64,000 bases of DNA from contig SMMW01000047.1 in NCBI GenBank assembly GCA_004794655.1, positions 124,001 to 188,000 on the forward strand, in the 5' to 3' direction. Positions 1 to 47,089 of the stretch are shown piece after piece. Numbering within the stretch: the stretch's first letter is position 1; each line of letters begins with the position of its first letter. A program made the position numbers and the translations under genes. Source of the stretch: Marisa cornuarietis. Taxonomy: Eukaryota > Mollusca > Gastropoda > Architaenioglossa > Ampullariidae. The notes below the pieces were generated by a model that made no database searches, was not told the origin of the DNA, and saw only the letters and a program-made list of their open reading frames with translations.

Positions 1-69
1 AGACATTTACAAGCGTAATGTCACTTATTTCTGCCTACAATCTGAGATTGAAGCATTGTTTGTAGTCTG

Positions 70-260
70 GAGTCTAGTAGACTGTGTGTGGGCACTCATC
101 CAGCACATCTTGGACTTTGCTGCTCTTGTTATGAGGGTCCGAGAAACTCACAAGTAATCCATAATTCCTCCCGTAAAACCGTAAATCCTACAGGAAACTT
201 TTGCCGTTAATATATCAAAGCCATCTAGATTTACTCCGATCGAAAAGAGATGTTTACGGT
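70..260 (-). pseudogene. Decayed SRCR exon, related to domain 21
   Basis: The minus strand reads AKVSCRIYGFTGGIMDYL and then a TGA stop, matching AKVFCRMQGFTEGSISYL in domain 21. Further on, the bases of VLDECPQS are recognisable (tgtgctggatgagtgccca) in a shifted frame with a deletion between. The upstream half, including the first cysteine, has lost similarity, and no acceptor-domain-donor structure is left. By order this is where domain 24, a gamma domain, is expected. Confidence 0.7.
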
Positions 261-746
261 TTAATTTTGATCTGCTGAGCTTTAAATGAAATATCTTTGC
301 AAAGGTCATTGAAAAATGTGTTTCCGTCTTCACATTATTCTACTAACCTGTAAACGAAGGTAAAATATTTTAGATGTTTATCATAGGCTAGTTGTAAAAG
401 ATGTTTCTAAAAATTAAAAATGCTTTGAAGTTCAGAAAAGTTTTACAAAAATTGCTCATATGAAATTTGCATGAAAACAAAAATTTTACGACGGGAACAA
501 AAGCAGTTTTATTAACAGCAGTTTTAGTTTAAAATGGTTATAAAACAGTGTTGTGTATTGTGTTTCTATAAAACTGATGATCTAGATAGATTTAAGGCCT
601 TAACGTGATTACAATTAGACGTACGTTGTGAAGAGCCTCCAGAAAGTGACTACAAGAACCTTAAATTGACCGGTAACAGTGGTAACGCCTGCTATTGAAC
701 GACAGTCGGCGTGTGCTGATAACATGAGAGGAGTCTGGAAGGTTAC

Positions 747-35870
<35,124 letters not shown>

Positions 35871-35929
35871 GACTCCTTGCCTTCCTTTCTGAATCTTCTA
35901 AAACTTTATTCACGTCGTCAACAAATCCT

Positions 35930-35945
35930 TGGTTTATAAATCCCG
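35930..35945 (-). promoter_or_regulatory. TATA-like box upstream of the SRCR gene
   Basis: The minus strand reads GGGATTTATAAACC, centred about 67 nt before the ATG. A start site 25-30 nt downstream would leave a 5' UTR of roughly 35-45 nt. Beyond it, 35946-36060 is CT-rich on the plus strand. No upstream intron or other core element could be called. The assignment rests on motif and position only. Confidence 0.4.
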
Positions 35946-36060
35946 GTATCGGAGGTGAACAGCTTCCCTTAGGCTCGGTGAAGTTACTGAAGTCGATGAT
36001 ACCCCCTTTTTGTGATGTTCTGCTCCCTTTCTTTCCCTTTTAATCTGGTGTCACTTGTAT

Positions 36061-38959
36061 ACACTAATTTTCATTGGACGACGCAGGCGTATCCGGGATA
36101 TTGTGCAGTAAACATGGTCTTGGCATCTCTCTGTGTGCGACACTCGGTGTTTTAGTGTCAAGACCTGGGTTGCACCGCCATGAATGTTTCCCGGGGGGCA
36201 TCTATTTTGGACATATTACCTTGACTTGGGTCTTTTCAATGGAAGGAAGATCACAGGTTATAGAAACGGTCATAAAAAATGTAAGGAGCATGTTTGTGCT
36301 GTTAAAGTGCAACTATGTGTAAAATGAATTTCTGATTGATAATGTAATTAAGGATTTTGCATTTTTATTCGGGCAAAATGAATGGAAATTCTATTAACAT
36401 CGTATCCGTCTGGGAGAACAAATTCAACTTAAAGCGATGATAATCAGATGTCAAAGATGAGGATGCAACATGCTGAACCTGTCTATCGTAGAGAAGCATC
36501 AGACTTAAAGATCTCCATACAATATCGTAGGTAAAGAAACTTCTACAGTGCAAAGGTTACAAAAGTTGTGAAAAGTCCCACCTAATGGATATTGAACACC
36601 ACAACAAGGCCCGTACATGCAGATTTTATTCCGAAGCTCAATAACGGACACTGCATACGTCTGTCTGTGATAGCAATATTTCTGTGGGTTGGTAATTGAT
36701 CTTCACATTTATCGTTTTGACACCAAGGAAAAAAATAACATGAAAAAGCAGCTGTCATAAGCAGAAATAATAATTTCGTGTCTTTGATTATCCAATAATA
36801 TCGTTATGAACATGTAAAGTTTCAAATCTGTTCTAATGTGTTTTTATTAAATGACAAAGTAGTTTTAGGTGACATTTAAAAAAGTAAATAATAATAATTT
36901 TGGCTAAAAAAAAAATCTAGTACATTGAAATCAATTGCGCACTCAGAGATAAGCCTGCAACCCACGCAGCGCGCATGATTCCTCACGTGCTTCATTTGTG
37001 ATCAGAAGGCTGATACGCCCCCCAGGCCTGAATCCCAACCAGACGTCAATGGTCTACTTTGTAGAAAAAAAATACAAAATGGAGAAAATAAATTTTGAAA
37101 TGTACCGACCGACCATGTGCCCTGCTGATGTCACAAAGGGGGTCGGGTGTCAGTTTGTAAATTATTAGCCTCTTGGTCTCGCCTCTTACTCACAGACTGG
37201 TGTGTACCCGCTCTGGCTGGTTTCTTGTGTTAGCGGCTCATTAGTTCATTAGTTCGCTGGTTCACTTGTCGGTTGTCTAACGGCTTGCTCCCTGGGTAGC
37301 TGGGTAGCTGGGGGGATTGGAGCGGGAGAGTGATGTCTGGCAGGTTGGCAGTGTTATTGTCCCCCTGTTTAAACGGGCGGTTAAGGACGCCGCACAGTTC
37401 TGCGTGGATTGCACGATGGGGGGGGGGATGTAATAGGGCTAGCGTTGAGCACCCAAAGCTTGATTAGTTACCCGGATCAGGAGACTTCATTTTTAACTGT
37501 CTTCGTGTTCTTGTTCCGTATTTGAGAGAATTAATGGCATACAATAAACAATTGTTAGATGGGCTAGAAGGACACTTTGCGTGCAAATGTGCCTGTCTGT
37601 CACCTTCTCTCATTCGGCATGTACTTGGGTTTGTGCGTGAATATGTCACAGTGCGTGAGACAGAAAGAGAGAGACAGAGACCTTGAATGACATGTTTCTC
37701 CTGACTGTAAAATCTCTAAAACGCAAACACGAGAAAAGTCATTATTATATCAGCCCCATCGTCGTAGACTGTGAGGTTTCGAGGTGTCGGTAGATGGGGA
37801 GGGTAAGATAACGCTGACGCCGCTCTTGACGGTTGTGTGTCTTGACGTACTGGTAATCATTGTGATATTGTGTTTTCTGCTTCGCTGTCACCTAGTCTCT
37901 TACTCAGCCAGACTTTTCCTTTTTGCAGTATGTAATTTTATTCGCCTATTGCGTCAGGTTAAAGTTGTATCTGGAAATTCGTATTCTTGAGTTTCTGCTC
38001 ACCCCCCCCCCCCAAGCTCTGCGATGCGCAATTTTTCCATGTTCAAGTCTGCTCTAAATGCGTTTGTATTTTGCACCGTGCGGGGTGAGTTCAGCGATGT
38101 GTTAATGTTCAGCCCAAAACAATGTAAAAATTTTTGGTTGACGAGCTTAATTTGGATGCTAGATCAGAGATTTACCTAATCTGCACGTGTTTACTGAAAG
38201 CCGAATGGGAAAAGATACGAATTTATTTGAGAAGCTGGCTCTGTATAAATATTGAAAAGGGGATGTGGAAGCAGGTTGTTTTTGCAGTACTGAACTTAAT
38301 TAAATGCTTTAACGAGAATCGTTTCAATGGGTTGGGTTTTATGGCTGGCTGTTTGACCGTGCGTCCGTTTATTATTTGTCAAATACCCCTCTTATTGTGT
38401 CAAAAATGAATAAAATGTCATCAGTTTGACAATGACGATCGCAGTTTAAAATGTTAATGAGATATATATATATATATGTTTCACTAGTTTTTGAAGCTTT
38501 GTGTATCGTATCTCACTAATAAAGTTCATTATTATATTCTGGTTTCTAATTTTAGGTCTACTGTAGGGTCTGTGATATACTGGAATAGCTCATCTGGCGT
38601 ATCTAAAGCTTAGCCAGGGACTAATATCTAGGGACTATTAGGTAGTAAACTGTCTAATGTACATGATGAGTGAACGATCTTCTGAATCTTGACCTGACAC
38701 TGAATAACATGTTTTCCTTCTCGTCCTGTATTATGACACCGCACATAACACGAGGCGCCTTTCAGTACCAAGCTTACAGCGGGGGGGATCAGTGGGCGGA
38801 TCAGTTCGCCGCATCCGTCACCAGCCCACAACAAAAAGTGTTACTTCGCACCGAACTTTGTAAATATTCCTGTCGATGCATATTATTTGACTTATCTGGT
38901 TTGCGGGAAGTATTACCAAGTATATGCAATAATAACACGTCACACACATGGGTACATGA

Positions 38960-39010
<51 letters not shown>

Positions 39011-40539
39011 TAAACGTGTGTTACTATCTAGCTTAAAGAATAAGCTTCAAGGGCAGACAACTTGCATCTCTTGATAGTCACAGAATAAGTATTTTCTCAC
39101 TTTTCTGTTTCCAACTCTTTGCATGGCTTGTCTCTCCTTGGTCGATGTCCATCGTGAAAACAAGTGTAATTGTCCCGCCTGCTCAACAAGCATCACCGAC
39201 ATCGCCTGTATGGTCGATATCAAAGGTTAGCTCTGATCCACAACTGGGCTTCCGTACTAACAGGGAAGGAAGCAAGAATTATGATGTCGCCGGACTGCAG
39301 TGGTAGTTGAACATTGCGATGGATTTCATATGGCAGTCAGGTTAGTACAACTATATATATATATATATATTCTATGTATTTATGTCAGCTTTATCGTTTA
39401 CTCGTCTGATTATTCACTTGTTCGTTTGTCTGTCCGTCTCTGCAGTCTCTTTCTTTCTCTTTCACTATTTCGAATCCAGCCTCATCACCTAACAGCTAGA
39501 AATCAGGTTCTAAAAAAAGAAGAACAGCTGAGTGTTAGAAGAGAAGTAAGAACAAAACTACCATCCGCACTATTGTACAGATTTTCGGTCACAGGTGGGA
39601 AGGGGTTGTGACGTGTTCAGGAGGTGATATCTCCACTGAACATCTAACATTCTTTCCAAACATATTTACGCAGTGAGAAAAAAAATCATCTACCCCTACC
39701 TCCTCCTCCTCTCCTCCCCTATCCTCCCCATGCCTATTCTCCATGCGGACCATGCAAACTGAAAATAAACTGTCTCTGTTTGTTTGCGGCCGTCTGGTCG
39801 GGTCATACAAAGTGCTTTCAACAGGCTGGCACAGCTTAAATCTCTTTCTCATGTTACTTTGTCGAGTCACGAACTACAAGGACTGAAAGAAACGCACTTG
39901 TCGATGTTTTCATCTTGTTTGGGTTAGCTTACTTTCTGTGTACCGGCGATTTATTCATACGATAGTGGTGTTGCATTTGTAAATCTCATGCACACTGCCA
40001 CATGTTCAGGTTTCTGTTTTGAAAGAGAAAACGCTTATTACACAATTATTAATGCATGACCACGCTGATTAATATATTTAGCAAGTTTGGGGAATTTTAT
40101 TCTGAAGGAGGACGTCAACACCGTGATAAAGCAAATGTTTCACGGGATATTGGCGGAGGCTGGAGGGGGATGGTGTACGGTGGGAGAGAAAAATGAAGGG
40201 ATTCTGAGCTCCGATTGAATACACCTGTGTCAAGGATAACATAAAGACTTTACTTCTCTATCAGAATACAAAGAGGAACCCCTGTTTTAAAAACTGGTTT
40301 TCCTTTCTTACAAAAGACTAATGCACGAAATTCTGAGCAATTCACTCCACACATGCCCCTTCAAAAGTAGGCATACACTGACATCGCCTGTTCATCAGCC
40401 CGGGGCATTCATATCGTCAAAGCGACAGGTAATTGGTGACAGATTTTACGAGTTGATGGGAAGCCTGCGCGTCCATGTTCTACGATGCCTTCGACATTTT
40501 GACCTCTTCAAACATGGGCGAGGTGTGTGTTTTCCAAAG
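36061..40539. other. Intergenic, no gene recognised
   Basis: No ORF with convincing coding character on either strand. It holds a short AT run (38462-38477), a (CA)n repeat (38959-39009), an AT run (39352-39370) and a CT-rich stretch. Plus-strand ORF 38670-39074 runs through the CA repeat and is discounted. Confidence 0.6.
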
Positions 40540-41330
40540 TGAGGCTGTTGCTAACGTCAGGATAACACTTTTTGGACCTAATGACCTCAGAAACTATCAT
40601 CCTCTTTCCAATCTCTCCTTTCTGGTCTAGCTTGTGAACCGATTTTGTTTTTTGTGAAAATCTACTTGAAGCATTTCAGTCAGCCAGTCGAGAGAATCAT
40701 TCGACTGAGGCGAGGTTGGTGCACATGGTGAAGGACTTACTATCTGCTTGTGACATGCATCACGTCTCCTTACTGTCAATACTGGGTCTGTCGCCTGCTT
40801 TTGATGCACTCGACCGTGAAATCCTTTTCCAGTGCAATCATTTTGCTTCCCGGAGGCTAGGTCAGCACCACTACACAGCATTCATTAGATTTTGTTAAAG
40901 TTCTGAATGCTCATCAATGAACTCACCATGAATGACAACAAAACTGAGGTCCTCCTAATAGCTTCTGCAAATAAAAGAAAATGTGTGTCATCCTTTGCTG
41001 TCTTTACTTTCTTTGCGGTAAACATTCTTCTCTCTCTCTGTGTGTACCCCACAGCGTCCGGAATCGTGATGTTACCATCGACACATCATTATCTCTTGAT
41101 TGTCACTGCAATGTCTGTAAGTCTACCTTGCTTTAGTTTTGAAGAATCATTACAATTGATCCTTCCCATTAGTTTCGGCCACAAAAAAAGCTTTCGTCTG
41201 TTGTAGAGTTGTCAAGGAAGGAGTACAGTGGTCTCGCTAACCGGCGCTCGTATCGTCTTTTGAAGACGAAATTCATCACTCAATTCACTGGCTGCCAGTT
41301 CCAACTCGTGCTGATTACACTTTGATTACT
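40540..41330 (+). pseudogene. LINE reverse-transcriptase relic (CR1/L2-like)
   Basis: Plus-strand fragments: NYHPLSNLSFLV, KDLLSACDMHHVSLLSILGLSPAFDALD, then LTMNDNKTEVLLIAS and HWLPVPTRADYTL. The order is right for a CR1/L2-type RT. The fragments lie in different frames with stops, and parts of the domain are missing, so the copy is dead. Confidence 0.65.
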
Positions 41331-43492
41331 CATTAATTACAAACTGATTACACACTAATTACACAATGTGTTACTGTGTTGCCTTAACGACATATTTGAG
41401 TTACTGAGGCCCAAGTCGGTCTCTTCAGTCTGCTTGTACTGTGCCACACACCAGACTGAATAAATTCGACAAACTTTTCTGTTCCTTCTGAGATCTTAGT
41501 GTTCGGATATATCTTAAGCCGTTTTCTTTGAACTGTATCTACATATAATCCGGTCTCGACATTCATCTCTATAAGAACTATCGTGCATAATCAAGAGATT
41601 TATTCCGCTCAATCGTCAGTTGTTCATCCATGAAAGTTCAAGTTTTTGCTATAGTGTTTGTTATTGTTTGCTTACGTTTATGTTTCCTGTACAGCCTGTT
41701 GGTCCGTTTGAAGTGCTTCGTTTCAAGCAAATAGAGCTCGCATACACACGAGGAAATACGCGTTAGAAATTCCTTTTTTTATCATTTTGAAATGTGCACA
41801 CAAGCTGGCCTTTAAGCTAAAGAAAATCAATCATGAAGAACGAAACTGAGAAAAAGAAGAACAATGTTGTGTCTTCCCGGATGTGGTACATCCTTGATCT
41901 ACAAAAAATGCCCGCAAGACCCCGTCATTAAAGTGTACATCAACATCCCGAACAACAATTATGTTTACTAACACTCTGGCTCGTTACGTGCCAGGTACGG
42001 CTGACAAACAGGTTTGAAACAGCGACAACACTAACGTCAAGAAAAGCAACAAACATCACATTGCTGTCTTAGGGCATTTAAACCCCAAGTTCAGGTGACT
42101 ACAGTTTTTTCAAGGTGTTGCTTTGTACATGGAAATCCTGCCTGTTGCACAAAATCATTTTATGTCCGGCTAGGTAAAGGGTAAAGGTACGCACAGAGGT
42201 GCGCGCTTACAACAACCCGCGAGCATGCACGCACGGACACACGCACACACATACATAACCACATGCGAGCGCCCACGCACATAGAACCACATCAAAAAGA
42301 ACCACTTCTCTGGTTGAATGCAAATGCCGACAACCTCTCTTTGCGATCTCTGTTACAGTTACCGTTATCGACCTATAGATGCAAAGATAACGACAAGAGG
42401 TTATCAACGCAATAACATAAAAGAAGATCGTAAGCCAATGCAATCCTGCCACATACGACTATTGAGGGCCTTTTGAAGGCGCCATGTGTAGGTGCTACAT
42501 GGTAATGGAACAATAAAGCTATAGAAATAATAAACCCAGACATTCTTTTCTGTTCAGTATATACACACCTAAACTATTCATAAGTCGCTTAATAGCAAAG
42601 ACTAATCATTTAAGAAACCCTCTCGAATTATTTTTATAATTCTTTTAAAAAAATTCCCAAAGAAAACAACTTTTATGTGACGCCAGATGTACCTAGACCC
42701 GAAAGATCTAAGAACTCGTTGACTTTGTACCGAACCGGAGGTTCCTCGCTCTCATTTTTTATTTTCATGTCAAAGACTAAATCCGGGTACACGGCTTTAT
42801 CATGACTATACTTCGTGTACACTAGATCCTTAACAAGACAAAAAAGAAACAAAACAAAAGACAATACGCACAGAGGGTGACAGCATACATTTGTATCACG
42901 GACATAGCAAAGCAAAATCGCTGGACAAAACAATGAGTGGTACAACTTAAAAAAAAGCTGAACTGAGCAACAAAACTTTATAGCCAAAAGAAAGTAAAGG
43001 TTTTGACCAATGCTTCTTATCTTGCCAGCTTCAATCTTTTCACAAGCCGTCTAGATCACGTGCTTGATGCAGAACCTAGTCTAGAAACATCAAACAGACA
43101 AATCTCTCTTATTCATGTCAGGACTCAGGCTTTTGTTTTTTATCAACTATGTGTGTAAACGGTCGTCCTTGAACCATTTAAGGTCGCTTAGGGAGTGAGG
43201 TGTTAACGACCAAACTGTTGCAGGATCGTATCCACAAGTCTCTCACTTTTACTCACACTTATGTTTCCCAGAGGGTGAGGACAGTTCTCCTCAGTAGATA
43301 TTCAGAATCCACAGTCCATATATATTGGTCACTGGTGGTATAAACATACTTCAACTAACAGTAGAATTTTATGAAGTCAGGTACCCGTTCCTGAATAAGG
43401 GGAAAAGTTAGATGCTTCACACTGGTATCAAACAAGTGCTTTAACCACTTCCCCTATTTTAATTATAATTAGGGCAATCCAGGATATTTTAA
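41331..43492. other. Intergenic, no gene recognised
   Basis: No coding or RNA gene seen. The stretch at 43165-43290 has a weakly SINE-like look (gtgttaacgaccaaactgttg, ...tttcccagagggtgagg) but lacks clear promoter boxes. Confidence 0.5.
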
Positions 43493-44200
43493 TTGATAGT
43501 AGAAAATATTACAAATCCTTTTCAATGGCAGTCTTTGTACTTTCCACTAAAGAAAACGGAGGCAAAGACTGAAAGTATTTACATTACATTGTCTTTCACT
43601 AAGGTAAAAGGCGGTTGTTTTAAGTTAGGTCGACTGTATCCCACCAAAAATTTGGAAATAATACGATATTGCGTTTTATTTCATGCTTACGATTTGCAAC
43701 ATCCGTTATTTTTATATGTCAAACAACTTTCCAAGAAATTTCAACTTTCTCCCAAGGATGATGACCCTTTGTGTCTAATATAAGCATCTTTCGCTTAAAG
43801 ATCTACCACAGTACAGTGTTTAATGAATATTTAAAGCTCAGTGTGGCACAATTTTCGAAACTCTGGGAGAATACCTGTTCTCGAAATAATGTGTACAAAC
43901 ATTACCAAGCACTAAAAGAAGTTCAACTGGTGATTCCACCTTTGTGCACAGACAAAAGCCTAATTAACATATGATCACACCCCTACCACTGGCCAAGGCC
44001 TTCATATATTCATGTACAGACCTGTCTACCTCTTCCTCTGAATGGTGATGTTTGTAAATGTGTATCTCGAGAACGGACATTTTGGCAATCACCTAGATTT
44101 GGGGATTTAGTATCTTGTTTTGTTGCCCACTTATTAGAAGAAGTGCATCCTACTAGCTATCTAAATACTGATATAAAACGCAGACAATCTGTTTTCTGAA
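43493..44200 (+). pseudogene. Decayed coding block of unknown family
   Basis: Three successive plus-strand stretches in different frames look protein-like. The first (43493-43783) has KVKGGCFKLGRLYPTKNLEI and LQHPLFLYVKQLSKKFQLS. The second (43771-43974) has FSKLWENTCSRNNVYKHYQ. The third (43975-44199) has SHPYHWPRPSYIHVQTCLPL and DLVSCFVAHLLEEVHP. Consecutive frames suggest one old gene or mobile-element protein broken by frameshifts. I do not recognise the family. Confidence 0.4.
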
Positions 44201-44762
44201 GAAAGCCTCTTGACATCAAAATCTCTATCGACTGATAAAATGGAAAAAAAAAATATATATATATGTGTGTGTTTATATGTATGTACTAACATGATTAAAA
44301 ATAGAGCAAGGAACTAGATTTTATTTAAAGCGTTTTTTCCCTCGGCTTTTTCAAGTGCCAAAATAACAAGTTGAAAATATGACACCGGGTTCTCAAGGCA
44401 AGCGTGCAGAAAATGCTTTCAGTGAATGCACCCAGCAATGAACTTCAGCACGTAGTATTCTTAGAGGAGTCGTGTTGAAAAGAATAAAAGCTGTTTATAG
44501 TGGCACATACTTTTTTTGCTTGATTGTTTGTTTAAAGTACACTCAAACTCTACCGTGCACAGAATGGTACCAGTCCAAATATTGATGTGAAGCGAAGTTC
44601 ACTGGTCTGGACACATTGCAGATCTGTGTTAAGAAAATATTCGCTTTTCGGTCTCTTTTTTCTAAGATATATGAATGTTTTTAGGTGTAAGTTTTAACAG
44701 ACAATTGTACTAATTAAAGCGGATATAACTTTGTTACCACAAGACTAGCTGTCTAAAGGAAG

Positions 44763-44960
44763 GTAAGCGGATAACCGAGTGGTTAAAGCGATGGGACCTG
44801 AAAAGAGAGGCGCGCTGGTTCGATAACCGAGTAGCGCAGCAAAATTCCCTCAACTGGGAATGGGTACTTCGTAGAGGGTTCAGGAAGGTGAGGAAGCGAG
44901 GTAGAGAGAGAAAAAGAGAGAGAGAGGAGATGGGCTTCACCCTCCTACAAATCTGAACCG
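44763..44960 (+). mobile_element. tRNA-like sequence, probable SINE head
   Basis: Box A-like taaccgagtggttaaagcg (44771-44789) and box B-like ggttcgataac (44817-44827) suggest a Ser/Leu-type tRNA origin. The arms do not close into a full cloverleaf, and a conserved-looking body (gggtacttcgtagagggttc) follows, as in a SINE rather than a working tRNA gene. Confidence 0.45.
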
Positions 44961-45432
44961 AGAAAAGTTAGATTTCTTACACCCCACCCTCAAACGACCT
45001 GAAAACGTAAGAGGACGACCTTTACCATTTTTTGAACTAAAATTTACAAGAAGATAGTTTTTCTTACGCTAAAGAAATTTAATATTCATTTATCTTCTTC
45101 TGCATTTCCCATAGGAAAGAACTATACGTAAAAAGAATTTTTTGTTAAAGAAAAACAAAAGCTGGACTTCGTTTAATGAAGAGAGAGAAAGAGAGTGAAA
45201 GAGAAAGAATGAGTGACCCAACTTAAGTACGTAGTAGTTTTTTTTTAACCAGACAAACTACAGTAGAAGCTAGACACGAGAAAAGATCGATCAAGTGGAC
45301 AAAGAAACCCATAAGAGACAGATAAATTCATCAATACCGCGCGGCCAGGTGGGCTACAGATCGGACTGTCCTCCTCTATTCATGGTAATTGCTGTCATTA
45401 GTGCTCCACCTCCTGCTGGAAAAAAAAGAAGA

Positions 45433-45612
45433 ATGCGTCCATCAAATTCTGCCGCTTCGCTGAGGCTGTTTCTACGAAAACTCGTTCTGCTCCTGTCATT
45501 ATTGGCAGGAATGTGTTTTGCTCAACCGGACCCTGCAAAGCAAATACTTGTAAGATTGTTTCCCGGTCGTACGAGACCTTTTTGGAAAGATGTCTCGCTG
45601 GCTTTGTCCTGA
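45433..45612 (+). CDS. Possible small secreted peptide precursor, 59 aa
   Basis: From the ATG at 45433 the ORF has a basic start and a hydrophobic run LVLLLSLLAGMCFA, which would suit a signal peptide, then QPDPAKQILVRLFPGRTRPFW and a short tail to the stop. The GR after LFP could be an amidation and cleavage site. The ORF extends upstream to 45295 without similarity to anything. No splice or promoter support, so it may be chance. Confidence 0.2.
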   Translation: MRPSNSAASLRLFLRKLVLLLSLLAGMCFAQPDPAKQILVRLFPGRTRPFWKDVSLALS

Positions 45613-46864
45613 GGGTTTAGCCTAACAGGATATCAATATACCAGGTAGTGGTTACAGGTTACACGGGATGAGGTAATTTCCGCTTCTGCTACACTTGGTT
45701 AACTCTGTACTTATGCTGAACAAACTCGTCCCCTTTTGCCACAAAACACCTGGCGCGTCCTCCTAGTATGGCCAGGGATCAGTCTTTGCACACCTTGACT
45801 GAGAATTCAGTGAGGAAAAAACACTTGCATGCAAAACACGAAAAAAACGTAACTTTTTGCCAGTGCGATGGCGATTTGCGTTGTAAACTTCACATTTCAC
45901 GAAAGTAGAAGATTTCGCTTGTGTGCCACATGACACTTAACTAGGAATTTGTTTTACTGCACCGAAAACGACTTCTTTCACATACACCATACACGCGCGC
46001 ACGATAGCACGTACACACACACACACACACACACAGAGCAAGGCCACTCGCAGATGTCTTGCAAAATGACTAGGGCAATATCAGTCATTTCTCTCGAAAA
46101 AGCAGTTGGAGAGAGACGAAGGTGTGGATAAGGGAGTGAGAGCTTAGTTTAGTATACATGGGTAGTTCTCTCACACTGATATTAACATAAAACATTTCTC
46201 TTTAGACCACATCGTCATTTTCCCGTGGTAGTTCGGAGGTAAAAGCGAGCCAACTCTGTTCAAGCTTTCCGACTGGCTAAAGCCATGAAATGTAGGTCCT
46301 GCCTTGCGTCAAGTACAACCACGTCCTTGCTTCAGGGCTACTTGCAAGGCGTGCGCAAAAAAGACCGGAAGGCCTTGCACAAGGCTTGCAAACCCCACAA
46401 ACTGTGGTACATTGCAACGTGAGAATTGTCCTTTAGAGAAAGTTGTAATGCTTACAAGACAGGACAGAAGATCACAAAACAGGAAACAAGTTGCGCTGTT
46501 CTATTTATAGAACTATAGAAGGTGAAAAGTTCAATATGTTGAGAGATGCACATTTCTACTGACGATAAAGCTGAAAGGAAATCCGTCCGGCGGAAAACCA
46601 CTTTGTGCAAAGGGTTTGATAATAAATTGAGTGTGGAAGATGCAGACGCTGGACACACAAAAGAAATGTACAAGCACACAGTTAAAAAGCTATTAACTCT
46701 ATACATGGGCTTAGACAAGAGCAACCATTGGTAAAGTACATATTTCTTTATATTTGTAAATGTTTCTAACTCAGTAGACATTGTTACAAGTATAATTCTT
46801 AATTAGTCGCTTACATGAAGTCTTTACCGAAAGCAGCGGCCGGTGAAAAGAAAAACTGTAAATA

Positions 46865-46945
46865 TATATGTCCTAACCAATGTTCTTGACTAATTTGTCT
46901 CGAGAGAACAAGAAACGTGTAAACACCTTCGTGACAAATGATGAC
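46865..46945. repeat. Dispersed repeat, left copy
   Basis: Matches 51363-51440: both carry tgttcttgact(a/g)atttgtctcgagag(a/a)(a/g)caagaaac. The pair bracket the retrotransposon region, but they do not look like its LTRs. Confidence 0.6.
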
Positions 46946-47089
46946 TCTGCCCCAAAAACAAATTTGCTAGGTGTATTTCTAATGTCTTGCTGGGGAGAGC
47001 ATCGTACACAGACACTGATCCGGTTCCACGCTTTGAAGGAAGGATCCTTGTGACAACGTGGCGAAGCTCCCGAGACTATGCACTCACTC

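Noticed and set aside
1..746. A membrane segment or terminal exon completing the SRCR gene
   Set aside because: No hydrophobic run with an acceptor in phase 1 was found; only the decayed SRCR exon is visible.
38670..39074. 134-codon plus-strand ORF
   Set aside because: A large part is the CA microsatellite read as THTH.
44763..44840. A tRNA gene
   Set aside because: Box A and box B are present, but the acceptor and other arms do not pair and SINE-like sequence follows.
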